Made by a program: the position numbers and the translations under genes
Notes under the pieces: model-generated
What the model saw: the letters and a program-made list of their open reading frames with translations, nothing else
Database searches by the model: none
Told to the model about the DNA's origin: nothing
Shown here: in pieces, positions 1-7,995 of the stretch
Numbering within the stretch: the stretch's first letter is position 1
How the letters are laid out: every line of letters begins with the position of its first letter
Source: UBA3064 sp023258775
Lineage (GTDB): Bacteria > Pseudomonadota > Gammaproteobacteria > Burkholderiales > Burkholderiaceae_E
Length of the DNA stretch: 64,000 nucleotides
NCBI GenBank assembly: GCA_044355655.1
Contig: JBIKXS010000011.1
Span: 1 to 64,000 of the forward strand
Direction: 5' to 3'

Positions 1-112
1 TCGCCTTTAAATGCCCCAGCCAGTACTGATCCTGGTCCAACATCACGCTCACCCCTCTTCATTCGGATCGGGCAAGCATCCCACTCAGAAACGGCGTTGT
101 GAAGCGTGTACT

Positions 113-322
113 TTATGGATCACTTACGATCTGACGATGACAGATTCGGTGAAGCCAAACTGTCTCAGTGCCACCGCGGGATTTGGGCACGAGATGGTGA
201 GCATCGCGTTGCACTGGTGGAATGAGACGTTCGCAGAGCGGACAAATCAGCGGCTGCTCGAATTTGCCGGCGCTCGGCGCTTTGTTCACGGCGGCTTGAA
301 GCCTCTTGATTCGCCCCTTCAT
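113..322 (-). CDS. HNH endonuclease-like protein, short
   Basis: A 69-residue protein with an HNH/zinc-finger layout: CPLC near residue 27, DAHHLVPKSRGG near residues 41-52, and a final HRICHRQI. In this family the first His pair and the CxxC/HxxCH cysteines hold zinc and the His-Asn/His centre cuts DNA. Relatives as I recall them continue 30-40 residues past the CHRQI segment, while this one stops about five residues later, so the C-terminus may be lost. The ATG at 320-322 is the only good start. The role is unknown; a defence or housekeeping nuclease is possible. I am sure of the motif, less sure that the product is active. Confidence 0.6.
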   Translation of the reverse strand: MKGRIKRLQAAVNKAPSAGKFEQPLICPLCERLIPPVQRDAHHLVPKSRGGTETVWLHRICHRQIVSDP

Positions 323-340
323 CAGGCTTCGTAGCGATGC

Positions 341-649
341 TCAGCGCACGGTCTCAAGGTCAAACAGAACAACGAGCGGATCGGAGCCATGGAACCAAAT
401 CGTTGCCTGACGACGTTCGGTGTAGCGCCATACTAGACAATCACTTGTCATACCGCCGAGCTTGCAAACCTCAGTAGTTACGCGATTTGGTTTACCAAAT
501 AAGCGCTCCACCTCAAGCCCATTCATCCCCGTCGATAAAGTTGTAACCTTAGCACCTGTCTCCGTTGTCTTGACAGACGGCTTGTCACGCTGAAACATTG
601 AGCAAGCTGAAAGCACTAGCGAGACTAGAAAGGTAATCAGTAACTTCAT
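341..649 (-). CDS. small outer-membrane lipoprotein, BamE/SmpA-like fold possible
   Basis: A 102-residue protein starting with a lipoprotein signal peptide: a hydrophobic run from residue 4 and lipobox LSAC ending at Cys16. The mature part holds a G-(L)-V-x-x-x-F-G-x-P-x-x-V pattern (about residues 44-56), the recurring motif of SmpA/OmlA/BamE-like lipoproteins. It also has two Cys that could pair (about 62 and 70). This resembles small BamE-like lipoproteins rather than BamE itself. Function is not known. It is transcribed leftward alone, and its upstream side faces a small secreted protein gene. Confidence 0.6.
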   Translation of the reverse strand: MKLLITFLVSLVLSACSMFQRDKPSVKTTETGAKVTTLSTGMNGLEVERLFGKPNRVTTEVCKLGGMTSDCLVWRYTERRQATIWFHGSDPLVVLFDLETVR

Positions 650-775
650 TGTTTGAGTTCCTCAAGGACTTGTTCATTGCCTACCATCATCATGGTAGGG
701 ACATACGATACAAACAATTTTCTGTAGTATTTTGGCGATGGATTGAGCCCAAAGATACGAATCAAGGAATTAAGT

Positions 776-1000
776 ATGAAAAGTACGCTAGTTTTTTTCG
801 TAGCCGCCTGTTTGGCCACAACAGCTTTTGCGGGCGATTGTTCGTCATCAAAGATGAAACCGACCGATGCCTCTGCGCCAACTTCAACAAAGCTTGCAGA
901 TGCTCCAAGGCGACTACAAGAGGCAGCGAAGGTCGAGCACCAGGCACCCAAGCAACAACTCGCTCAGTCGGGCGCATCATCAAGTCCGGGCGGACGTTGA
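776..1000 (+). CDS. small secreted hypothetical protein
   Basis: A 74-residue protein counted from the ATG at 776, where a clean signal peptide begins (MKSTLVFFVAACLATTAFA, cleavage before GDC). An earlier in-frame ATG at 743 would put eleven hydrophilic residues before the signal, so I reject it. The mature chain is about 55 residues, rich in Ala, Ser, Lys and Gln, with one Cys and no recognised domain. It is probably periplasmic and disordered. No function can be assigned. Confidence 0.5.
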   Translation: MKSTLVFFVAACLATTAFAGDCSSSKMKPTDASAPTSTKLADAPRRLQEAAKVEHQAPKQQLAQSGASSSPGGR

Positions 1001-1095
1001 CCGACGAAAGTTTGCCTAGCAATGATTCTGTAGTTACAAGCCTTTGTAGATACTAGACCTCGTTTTGCACATCGCGGCATATTGAACGTTTAAAC

Positions 1096-1308
1096 CTATC
1101 CGCCTTTCGCACAAGATTTGCAAATGCAGGCTTTCCCTAGCAAACTTTCCGGCAAATTCGCGAAAAGTTCTGGGGCAAAGCTTGCGGTCATGCACCAACA
1201 GTGCTCGGTTTGGTCCAAACCCTGTAACTTCGCCGCTTCTACAGCACAGGCATTGGCCTGATGACAAATCGGGCAGCGCGTGGGATCAATCGAGTCTGCA
1301 AGGAGCAT
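1096..1308 (-). CDS. cysteine-rich CWC family protein
   Basis: A 70-residue protein with the cysteine pattern of the cysteine-rich CWC family: CPIC near residue 12, a Cys near 21, the diagnostic CWC near residue 38, then CICKSCA near the C-terminus. These small proteins probably bind metal through the Cys pairs; no reaction is known. The ATG is preceded by weak Shine-Dalgarno sequence. The gene follows another small leftward gene with about 8 bases between, so the two are likely co-transcribed. Confidence 0.75.
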   Translation of the reverse strand: MLLADSIDPTRCPICHQANACAVEAAKLQGLDQTEHCWCMTASFAPELFANLPESLLGKACICKSCAKGG

Positions 1309-1316
1309 AAGAAACG

Positions 1317-1526
1317 CTATGCTTGAGGTCTAACAGCCGCGTGGTCAACGTGTTCGGTCACCAAGCCCTTCATGGCCAGTCCGGACTTCGCATGAGCCAA
1401 TGTCTGCCTTGCTAAGTCTAGTGAAGTGGTTGAGATGATCAGTTTTCGACCTTGAAGCACAACATACTGAGGTCTGCACAGACCGTCAAACTGAAGCTTC
1501 TCCAAGCTGGCCGGTTTTGACATCAT
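1317..1526 (-). CDS. small hypothetical protein
   Basis: A 69-residue protein of mixed composition with no motif I recognise, no signal peptide and no membrane segment. It starts with two consecutive ATG codons (1521-1526). Its stop lies just before the CWC protein gene, so the pair probably forms a small leftward operon. The case for coding rests on this close spacing and on protein-like composition. It could be wrong. Confidence 0.4.
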   Translation of the reverse strand: MMSKPASLEKLQFDGLCRPQYVVLQGRKLIISTTSLDLARQTLAHAKSGLAMKGLVTEHVDHAAVRPQA

Positions 1527-1835
1527 TAAACTCAGATTTAAAAAGCCTAGATTAATTGTTAAGCATGCCGCAGATGATGCGCTGAGCCTGGCGTTTTGGC
1601 AATGCCTTGACCCTCAAATTTTGGAGGCTGTACGCTTGGCTGGTAGTCCGATCGCCAGCTTCGGAGTTTCGGTGGCAAGTTTCCACCTTGGGTTTCTAAG
1701 ATTTCGAGAATGAATTTCGAAAATATGGCCGGGAAATCGGCAATCAGACCCCAACAGACTTGGAGTTTGCTGGTAAATCTTCGGTAAGCTTACGACTCGC
1801 TGGCCAACTAGCAACAAGAAGCCTATGATGAACTT
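1527..1835. other. gene-free stretch
   Basis: About 309 bases between the leftward small gene ending its 5' side at 1526 and the rightward small membrane protein at 1836. I see no convincing gene, hairpin terminator or repeat. A leftward frame runs through it (to about 1614) but overlaps the 1836 gene and lacks protein-like features. It presumably carries promoters for the divergent genes. Confidence 0.3.
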
Positions 1836-2021
1836 ATGAAGAAATTTATCGAAAATTGGCCTCTCGAATTTTGGTCCGCTGAAGCCTTTGGCGGTCTTAT
1901 CATGGTGGTCATGCTGGCTTATGCCATACTGATGATTACTAAAACGGTGGATGATGGTATTCAGCGTGCGGGGTATGAGCATACCCCTCAAAAGCCAAGT
2001 CCTCCTGCAAATGCACCCTAG
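1836..2021 (+). CDS. small single-pass membrane protein
   Basis: A 61-residue protein with a short amphipathic N-terminus (MKKFIENWPLEFW), one clear transmembrane helix (about residues 19-36, GGLIMVVMLAYAILMI) and a hydrophilic Pro-rich tail. No family is recognised. Standing alone between leftward genes, it is supported mainly by the well-formed membrane helix with positive charges before it. Its ribosome-binding site is weak. Confidence 0.45.
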   Translation: MKKFIENWPLEFWSAEAFGGLIMVVMLAYAILMITKTVDDGIQRAGYEHTPQKPSPPANAP

Positions 2022-2172
2022 CGCCTTGCTATCAACAGCGCCAGCCGATAGAAGCGGTGGAAAGCCGTTGCTTGAAAAACCAGCCCTGAGAGAAAGCGAA
2101 AGGTTCGGCGAGTTTGATTTTTCGAATATGAACCTTAAGGTCAACAATCTTCATAAGTATGACTGTCTGTGA

Positions 2173-3021
2173 TCAGTGTTGAAGGGCTTGTCCCGCAACG
2201 GTAATCCGATGCATCAGCCGACGATAACCGTGATAATCATTAAGTGCGTAGTGCCAGGTCATGAGGTTATCCCAAAACGCAATCGAACCCTTAGCCCACT
2301 GAAAGCGGCATTGAAACTCTGGGCGCATCGCTTCTTGGTAAAGGTAGTCTAGCAAGGCCTTGCTTTCGGCCAGTGTCCAGCCATCAATTTGCACAGTAAA
2401 TCCTGGATTCACGTAAAGAATTTTTCGACCTGACTTGGGGTGCTTGATCACGATGGGGTGCTTCGCATCCTCGGGCACGACATCAGGATTAAGAATGCGA
2501 CCTCCGGCGTCTGCCCGCCTCGCCCAACGACCCTCGTGGCCAAAGACATGTTTGGCCGAATGAACGGCGTGCAAGCGTTCGAGCGTTGCTTGTAAGCCGG
2601 GCGACAAGCTGTCAAACACCGCAGCCATGTTGATAAAAAGTGTATCGCCACCATACGGTGGAACTTCGCGTGCAAGTAAGATCGATCCCATGGCCGGCAC
2701 CTCGTCATAGCTATGGTCGGTGTGCCAACCTCCGCCAATATTCGAAGTCTGATTAGGCTCCTTAAGCACTTCAGCGATCTCGGGATACCCATCAACTGCC
2801 TTAAAAAATCGATTACGGTCCACTGGTGCAAAGCGTCGGGCAAAATCTAATTGCTGTTCTGGGCTTAAATACTGATCTCGGAAAAATACGACCCCGTATT
2901 GAGCAAGCGCAACTCTGATGGTCTCAGTTGTTTCCTCGGAAAGAGGGCCTGACAGGTCGAGGTTCTCAAACTCAAGGCCTACAAATGGGCTTTTGAAATG
3001 GGTTGCTTGTATAGCTTTCAT
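2173..3021 (-). CDS. TauD/TfdA family Fe(II)/2-oxoglutarate dioxygenase
   Basis: A 282-residue protein of the size usual for TauD/TfdA dioxygenases. It shows the iron-binding HxD in WHTDHSY (about residues 99-105), the family segment PPYGGDTLFINM, a W-D-N-L-x-x-W-H-Y-A-L-N segment with the distal His, and a final Arg in RRLMHRITVAG that would bind 2-oxoglutarate. Such enzymes hydroxylate sulfonates, phenoxyacetates and similar substrates; the substrate here cannot be read. It is the last gene of a leftward group after an SDR and a Bug binding protein, suggesting uptake and oxidation of an organic acid. Confidence 0.85.
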   Translation of the reverse strand: MKAIQATHFKSPFVGLEFENLDLSGPLSEETTETIRVALAQYGVVFFRDQYLSPEQQLDFARRFAPVDRNRFFKAVDGYPEIAEVLKEPNQTSNIGGGWHTDHSYDEVPAMGSILLAREVPPYGGDTLFINMAAVFDSLSPGLQATLERLHAVHSAKHVFGHEGRWARRADAGGRILNPDVVPEDAKHPIVIKHPKSGRKILYVNPGFTVQIDGWTLAESKALLDYLYQEAMRPEFQCRFQWAKGSIAFWDNLMTWHYALNDYHGYRRLMHRITVAGQALQH

Positions 3022-3117
3022 CGTTTATCAATCCAACTGGTTTTGATCTGCGCTTAATAATATAAATATTACATAAGTATGAATTCAAGAAAACTTAACG
3101 ATGGCGTTAAAGGCTCG

Positions 3118-4143
3118 CTAAGCTGCACGAATGCCGCGTTCGGCAATCACCCTTGTCCAGGTTTCCTGCTCCTGGATCAACAGTCGATCAAAGGCCTCGG
3201 CAGATCCAGGTGTCAGCAGGGTACCTAATTTTTCCAGTCTTGCGACGACTTCGGTGTGTCGAAGTGCAGTTTGAATCTCGTCGGATAAGCGTTTCACGAT
3301 ACGGTCAGGCGTTTTTGCAGGAGCCATAAGACCATACCAGGGCAAAAATAGACTTGACGCATAACCAGCTTCAGCAATGGTAGGTATCTCAGGCAATTCC
3401 GGCGATCGGCTTGGTGCGCTAATGGCCAGTGCTCTTAGTTTGCCTTCTCGAATGAGCGGCTTTGCAAGCGCCTCTGTCACAAGTCCGAAGTGCACCTGTC
3501 CGCTGGTCAAATCTGGCAGCATCTGTGGTTGACCAGGGTAACGAACATTGGTCATCGAAATTTTTGTGACAGAAAAAAACAGTTCCTGACCTAGATGGTT
3601 CGATGTGCCCAGGCCAGGATTTGAGACGTTAAGCTGGTTGGGCTTATCTCGAGCCAGTTCGACCAGTTCTTTCAATGATCGAACAGGCAGTGATGGTGAC
3701 ACGACGAAGATGTTGGGTGGCGCCCCAATCAATCCAACACCTCTAAAGTCTGAAAGCTTGTGTTTTGCCGTGCTGCCAGCCAGAAGAGGTTGCGTCAGCA
3801 CGGAAGGCGTGCCGGCAAAAAGCGTATAGCCATCTGGGTTTGCGGCTGCAGCAAGCGCAGCACCGATATTTCCGCTCGCACCAGGTTTCGGTTCAACAAT
3901 AAAGGCTTGCTGAAGTGCAATTGCGAGTCTGTCACAAACTGCCCTTGCTACAAGATCAACAACTCCACCCGCTGGGAAGGGAACGATAACTCGGATCGGT
4001 CTGCTTGGCCAGGCGGCATCCGATTGAGCCAAGGCCTTATCAACAAAAAGTGCTACTGAGCTGGCAAAAAATCGCTGAGACCAGCGACGCCGATTAAGGT
4101 CAATCAGGCCTGGGTTTATGGCTTCAATGTCGTCAAGTTTCAT
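3118..4143 (-). CDS. Bug/TctC-family tripartite tricarboxylate transporter substrate-binding protein
   Basis: A 341-residue periplasmic solute receptor. After an N-terminal signal with NRRRW near residue 17 (Tat-like) comes the Bug signature WPSRPIRVIVPFPAGG (about residues 45-60). Further hallmarks follow: P-G-A-S-G-N-I-G near residue 88, a DGYTL segment, and TLLTPGS near the end. Bug proteins bind carboxylates and feed TctAB transporters, or act in sensing; no TctAB genes are in this window. The start has a GAGTGAG ribosome site. It sits 61 bases after the SDR gene and 96 before the dioxygenase, as part of the same leftward group. Confidence 0.88.
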   Translation of the reverse strand: MKLDDIEAINPGLIDLNRRRWSQRFFASSVALFVDKALAQSDAAWPSRPIRVIVPFPAGGVVDLVARAVCDRLAIALQQAFIVEPKPGASGNIGAALAAAANPDGYTLFAGTPSVLTQPLLAGSTAKHKLSDFRGVGLIGAPPNIFVVSPSLPVRSLKELVELARDKPNQLNVSNPGLGTSNHLGQELFFSVTKISMTNVRYPGQPQMLPDLTSGQVHFGLVTEALAKPLIREGKLRALAISAPSRSPELPEIPTIAEAGYASSLFLPWYGLMAPAKTPDRIVKRLSDEIQTALRHTEVVARLEKLGTLLTPGSAEAFDRLLIQEQETWTRVIAERGIRAA

Positions 4144-4204
4144 AGACTCACTCGCAATTGTTTAACGCTAATTCTTGGGCAGCGGCTGGGCAAAACATCG
4201 GATC

Positions 4205-4960
4205 TTAGCGGCCACCAGTAACATCAAGCACGCTAGCCGTGCAATAACTCGATTCGTCGCTTAGCAGCCATACGATCGCGCGAGCAACCTCGAGTGCTGA
4301 ACCAATTCGCTGCATTGGGACGTCGCCAACTAGCCGCTGCAGTCGACCGGGGTCACCACCACTTGCATGAATTTCTGTATCGATCAAACCAGGTCGAACC
4401 GTATTCACCCGAACCGATTCAGAGGCAAGCTCCTTGGCTAATCCCAGTGACATCGCCTCGAGGGCTGCCTTGCTCATCGCATAGTCAATGTACTGATTAG
4501 GCGAGCCAAGTTTTGCCGCTGCGCTGCTGACATTAACGATACTGCCGCCATTGCCGCCATGGGATGTACTCATGCGCTTGGCCGCTTCGCGCGCACAGGC
4601 CATCGCACCGAGCATATTCACCCTGAAGACTTGCTCACTTCGAGCCCATGTCATGCCATCAAGCCTCGAAGCACTCGCAACGATGCCAGCATTGTTCACA
4701 AGTCCAGCAAGATAGCCATGGCTGCCCATGGCACGATCGATCGATTCAAACATCGAAACAATTGCTGCCTCACTACCTAAATCCGCTTGAAAGGACATTG
4801 CTTCCCCGCCGATCCTGTGGATCTTATCAAGCACGGCCTGGGCGGCATCATTGCGCGTTTGATAGTTCACCGCAACAACCCAACCGGCTTGCGCGGCAAG
4901 ATAGGCGGTTTCAGCGCCGATACCCCGGCTCGATCCAGTGATGAGAACAATTTTTTTCAT
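4205..4960 (-). CDS. SDR-family NAD(P)-dependent oxidoreductase
   Basis: A 251-residue short-chain dehydrogenase. The start at 4960 puts MKKIVLITG at the N-terminus and has a GAAAGAT ribosome site; an in-frame extension to 5035 is hydrophilic and Gln/Cys-rich and was rejected. Motifs: nucleotide-binding TGSSRGIG, NNAG near residue 90, catalytic Ser in VNVSSAAA, and YxxxK in YAMSKAA. The C-terminal VLDVTGGR is typical of FabG-like enzymes. The alcohol or ketone substrate is unknown. It is the first gene of a leftward group with the Bug protein and dioxygenase. Confidence 0.88.
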   Translation of the reverse strand: MKKIVLITGSSRGIGAETAYLAAQAGWVVAVNYQTRNDAAQAVLDKIHRIGGEAMSFQADLGSEAAIVSMFESIDRAMGSHGYLAGLVNNAGIVASASRLDGMTWARSEQVFRVNMLGAMACAREAAKRMSTSHGGNGGSIVNVSSAAAKLGSPNQYIDYAMSKAALEAMSLGLAKELASESVRVNTVRPGLIDTEIHASGGDPGRLQRLVGDVPMQRIGSALEVARAIVWLLSDESSYCTASVLDVTGGR

Positions 4961-5279
4961 GGCATCTTTCGATTCATCACAACAACTCTCGACGCACGAT
5001 TGCTGCACCTTCTGCTGACGTTGTTGTGTTGGCACTTAAGCTACCTCGTCGTGCCAAAAAGGAATGGCGCGATTCAAGGTCACCAAATAGCCAGTTGCGG
5101 CAGCTTCTCGGGCCATCTTGGCATGAATGTGACTGCATCACAGCACGACTCTGATTGGAAGTGGGCAGATCGCCCTTTGAGGCGTCAGAGTTTCGTTTTC
5201 AGTAGCCAATGCTAGGCTCTGGTATGTTAACCGAGTGACGACTGCGATCGCGGTATTTCTCGATGAAAAGTGCTTAGGC
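4961..5279. other. gene-free stretch upstream of SDR gene
   Basis: About 319 bases between the SDR start and the end of the leftward DUF4149 gene. Frames cross it on both strands, but none shows motifs, signal peptides or a sensible ribosome site. It must hold the promoter of the SDR-Bug-dioxygenase group and the 3' end of the DUF4149 transcript. I cannot point to either with confidence. Confidence 0.3.
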
Positions 5280-5708
5280 TTATGTGACTAGCCAGACCAA
5301 TGAAATCGCGCTTGCAACGATGTGCGCCAAGGTGATCACCACCGAAAGCCCGTGCAGCCATTGAAATCCCCGATGATTGCCCGAATCACTTGCTGCATTG
5401 ATCATTGGCATGAGCAACTGCCGCGTCGGAATGGTGCTTAAAGCGATTGCTAGCAAAAGCCATCTAATCGAGGTATCAAGTTGCCAAACGAGTAGGGAGG
5501 CAATGGTCGATGTGATAAATACCCAAACATAAAAATGCGGAAACGTCTGGCGAATCACTTTTCTGGCTGCCTCAGGCGGTAGCGCCGTGAAGAGCGAGGC
5601 GGCAAATCCGAACGCAAAGAGGCTCATGCCGCCAAAAAGTAGCGCTATCGTTATTAACGCTACCGGCTTTTGCCAGTCCAGCATCTGTGTGAAAAAAATA
5701 TCGATCAA
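5280..5708 (-). CDS. DUF4149-like four-helix membrane protein
   Basis: A 142-residue integral membrane protein with about four hydrophobic helices (roughly residues 15-40, 58-75, 80-98 and 118-140). The ITIALLFGGMSLFAFGFA segment and the FxALPPEAARKVIRQTFPHFY stretch match the pattern of DUF4149 (TMEM205-like) inner-membrane proteins as I know it. Function is undetermined. It is leftward with its own 5' region and has no operon partner. Confidence 0.65.
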   Translation of the reverse strand: MIDIFFTQMLDWQKPVALITIALLFGGMSLFAFGFAASLFTALPPEAARKVIRQTFPHFYVWVFITSTIASLLVWQLDTSIRWLLLAIALSTIPTRQLLMPMINAASDSGNHRGFQWLHGLSVVITLAHIVASAISLVWLVT

Positions 5709-5833
5709 GAGATGGGCTCTAAGGAATCTTGCGATTGGTACGATATTGATTCAGAGCGAATAATTATGACGCTGGCCGGTTGAGTCCCATGAAACAAGTC
5801 TAGTTGGATCATGGACGCCATTCTCAGATTGTC

Positions 5834-6102
5834 TTACTTGGGCAAGACGACCGTGTCGATCGCATGAATCACCCCGTTGCTGGTCGCGATATCCGTCTTG
5901 ATGACCTTGGCGTTATCAACTTTAACGCCATCTGTCGTTGTCACGGTGAGCGATGAGCCTTGTACTGTTTTGACGGCTCCAGCCTTCACCGCGGTGACTA
6001 GTGTTTGAAGTTGCCCGCAGCGATTGCGGTATCAACAATATCCTGCGCCTTGACGCTTAGCGAACAGGCGGCAACTGCGAGGGCGATCAATAACTTTTTC
6101 AT
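5834..6102 (-). pseudogene. fasciclin (FAS1) domain protein, broken
   Basis: Reading from the ATG at 6102 gives a signal peptide (MKKLLIALAVAACSLSVKAQ) and the FAS1 opening DIVDTAIAAGNFKH, then a stop. A one-base shift at the run of A near 6002-6006 restores the frame: TLVTAVKAGAVKTVQGSSL, then DGVKVDNAKV and NGVIHAIDTVVLPK to the stop at 5834-5836. Intact single-domain fasciclins have about 60 more residues between TAVKA and the GAVKTVQG-like segment. So the gene has both a frameshift (AAAA to AAA fits) and an internal deletion. Intact homologs are secreted adhesion-like proteins. The sequence evidence for two lesions is direct. Confidence 0.85.
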
Positions 6103-6222
6103 GAACAAACTCCAAGAGGTGAGGGAATGTGAGCTGGGTGGTTTGTTACAAATCGTAGAGATGTAACCTGGTGGGCCCCAGTTGCCCAGTCAGTGAGTAA
6201 ACGCAAAATGCGGATTGTGTGG

Positions 6223-6561
6223 TCATTGAGCTTGAATCAACTCAGGCATATCCTGGGCAAGTGCCTGCGATGCAAACCGAGCTTCCAATTGTTCCCTAGC
6301 CTTTTGTAGGGCTTGCTCAAACGCTCTTGTTGTCATGCCATCGCAGGAGGACACCTCCAGCGATTCGTTGCCGGCAAGTCGCAAACGGATCTGACACTCA
6401 GCCTGCAGGCCGCCTTTGCTTGAATTTACTGGGCCTGTCGCAATCTGAACAGCGTGAATAAGATCTTCGAAAGGGCCTAGCCGATTCAAGATTCGGACGC
6501 GGGAATGTTTTAAGGCACTAACACCATATGCTTCTGCGGCCTGCTGAATAACTATTTGCAT
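6223..6561 (-). CDS. HPF/RaiA-like ribosome-associated protein
   Basis: A 112-residue protein. The ATG at 6561 has GGAG seven bases upstream; a TTG further up (6594) has none. The layout fits hibernation-promoting/RaiA-like proteins: MQIVIQQA start, a basic helix ending LNRLGPFEDLIHAVQI, a central strand pair with Cys (ECQIRLRL), and a C-terminal helix rich in Ala, Lys and Glu (FEQALQKAREQLEARF). Such proteins bind idle 30S or 70S ribosomes. Sequence matches are loose, so a divergent member with another role is possible. It lies leftward, about 180 bases after the MerR regulator gene. Confidence 0.5.
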   Translation of the reverse strand: MQIVIQQAAEAYGVSALKHSRVRILNRLGPFEDLIHAVQIATGPVNSSKGGLQAECQIRLRLAGNESLEVSSCDGMTTRAFEQALQKAREQLEARFASQALAQDMPELIQAQ

Positions 6562-6737
6562 GACTCGCTCCAAATACGAGGCAGGGTGGATCAATAGGTC
6601 CTAGACTACGCCTCAATGATTCGGAAGAACTTAAACACCCTTTGCGCTGCATAAGTGTTGCGATGCAAAACTGATGCAGTGAATTGCTCGTCTTCCCGCG
6701 ACGCTTACATGTTGCCGTCATATTGCGCGATCCATTG

Positions 6738-7799
6738 CTACAGGCTTATGTCTTCGTGCTTTGCGACGGCTTCCAGCGCATCCTCAAACTGCGTTCGTGC
6801 TATTGCCGCAAAGCGTAACAATTGAGCATGCAAGGCAAGGTCCTTCACGCCGTTACTTAAACATTGTTCACTGTAATCTTCGAAAGCGAGCAGTTGCTCA
6901 AGAATCTCAGAAACATACCGAGGGCACTCGCAGGTGGTCGATGGCATGCTTTGCACGATCTGCCTTATCTTTGCAATGCTGTAGCGACGTGGGCTGGGCG
7001 TTGGAACACTGAAGTGGTGCAAGCCGGTTTGAGACCTTGTCGCTAGCATTGCATCGATCAAGTGCTCGTCTTCGACTGGTTCTCGATAGACAACAATGCC
7101 CGCATTTCGCAAAAGCGCAACGAGATGAGTTGCCCCAAATCGATAACAAAGTATTAACGATTTAGGCCCGAGGCTCGCTTTTAGTGCTAGCGCCGACTGA
7201 CAGTCAGGTTCTAGCAAAGAGACGATCTCAATGAGCACAAGGCCAAGCGCGGAATCTCTCAACTGTTTGGGCTTTAGCGGTTGTTTAGCAACTTCTAAAA
7301 CGACGTCCATCGACTGAAGCTTCGTTTGATGCTTATCCTGTAATAAACGGAGCGCCAACGATTCACCAATGATCAGCGCCTTTAGTGCCTGCCTCGGCAC
7401 AAGGCGATCCGACCTTGCGGGCTCGTTCGGCCTGGTCGCATGCTGAGCGGCATGGTTCTGTTCGCCTCGACGCGTCGAATCTCTTAGTCGCAAAAGCTCA
7501 TTGAGGTCGCAATTCGAAAGCTGCTGAAGCGCAAATCCATGATCTGCCAAGTTGCGGATGAGGACTGCACGCGAAGCATCACTTCGTGCGTACAAGCGCT
7601 GCCCACTCTGAGTTTTAAACGGTTTGAATGCGTTGTAGCGTCGCTCCCATGCCCGCAGGGTTGGACTAGGGATGCCGCTGAGTTTCGACAGTGCACCAAT
7701 TCGAAGACCTGCATCTTCCCGAAGCCTTGCATCCTCTTGCCCTGTAGCGTCTAGCAGCTGAGACCCCGTCGCTTGAATTGTTGTAGTCATTTGGCGCAT
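6738..7799 (-). CDS. MerR-family regulator with degenerate B12-binding-like domain (BluR/class II LitR-like)
   Basis: A 353-residue regulator. Residues about 31-95 are a MerR winged helix (RIGALSKLSGIPSPTLRAWE, ERRYNAF, GQRLYARSD). Residues about 135-245 resemble the cobalamin-binding fold of LitR/CarH (ALKALIIGESLALRLL, LILCYRFGATH, VVYREPV). The DxHxxG/ExH signature and its Co-ligating His are absent, so B12 binding is unlikely. A C-terminal helical region (CECPRYVSEILEQLLAFEDYSE) follows. E. coli BluR has the same MerR plus non-B12 design and is inactivated by a BLUF partner. Here a BLUF gene lies divergently about 0.5 kb away, which suggests the same logic. Confidence 0.82.
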   Translation of the reverse strand: MRQMTTTIQATGSQLLDATGQEDARLREDAGLRIGALSKLSGIPSPTLRAWERRYNAFKPFKTQSGQRLYARSDASRAVLIRNLADHGFALQQLSNCDLNELLRLRDSTRRGEQNHAAQHATRPNEPARSDRLVPRQALKALIIGESLALRLLQDKHQTKLQSMDVVLEVAKQPLKPKQLRDSALGLVLIEIVSLLEPDCQSALALKASLGPKSLILCYRFGATHLVALLRNAGIVVYREPVEDEHLIDAMLATRSQTGLHHFSVPTPSPRRYSIAKIRQIVQSMPSTTCECPRYVSEILEQLLAFEDYSEQCLSNGVKDLALHAQLLRFAAIARTQFEDALEAVAKHEDISL

Positions 7800-7804
7800 A
7801 AAGC

Positions 7805-7826
7805 TTGTTTAGATGTTGTCAAACAA
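7805..7826. promoter_or_regulatory. inverted repeat upstream of MerR gene (candidate operator)
   Basis: TTGTTT at 7805-7810 and AAACAA at 7821-7826 form a perfect 6-base inverted repeat with a 10-base spacer, directly upstream of the leftward MerR start (7799) and on the side facing the small-protein/BLUF genes. On the minus strand a TTGACA lies within it. Dyads of this size are normal for MerR dimers, so autoregulation is plausible. Binding is inference; six-base arms are short and could occur by chance. Confidence 0.3.
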
Positions 7827-7995
7827 TCATAGTGCATATCCTGGACATCGTAAACACCGCAACCCTTCATGAAGAACCCGCCGCTTGCGATCTTCATTAA
7901 CCCTTAAGGTGGAGCGAAATGCTTGGGATTCACACGGAAGTCCACCCAGCTTGGTTAGCTTCTTGGTCTTGCTGATCTTCTTGAAGGGCATGGCC

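Noticed and set aside
1614..2147. Leftward 177-codon frame
   Set aside because: It runs antisense to the small membrane protein at 1836-2021, lacks motifs and signal, and its composition does not look like protein.
4787..5215. Rightward frame crossing the SDR 5' end
   Set aside because: Overlaps the conserved TGSSRGIG coding region antisense; the rest has no protein character.
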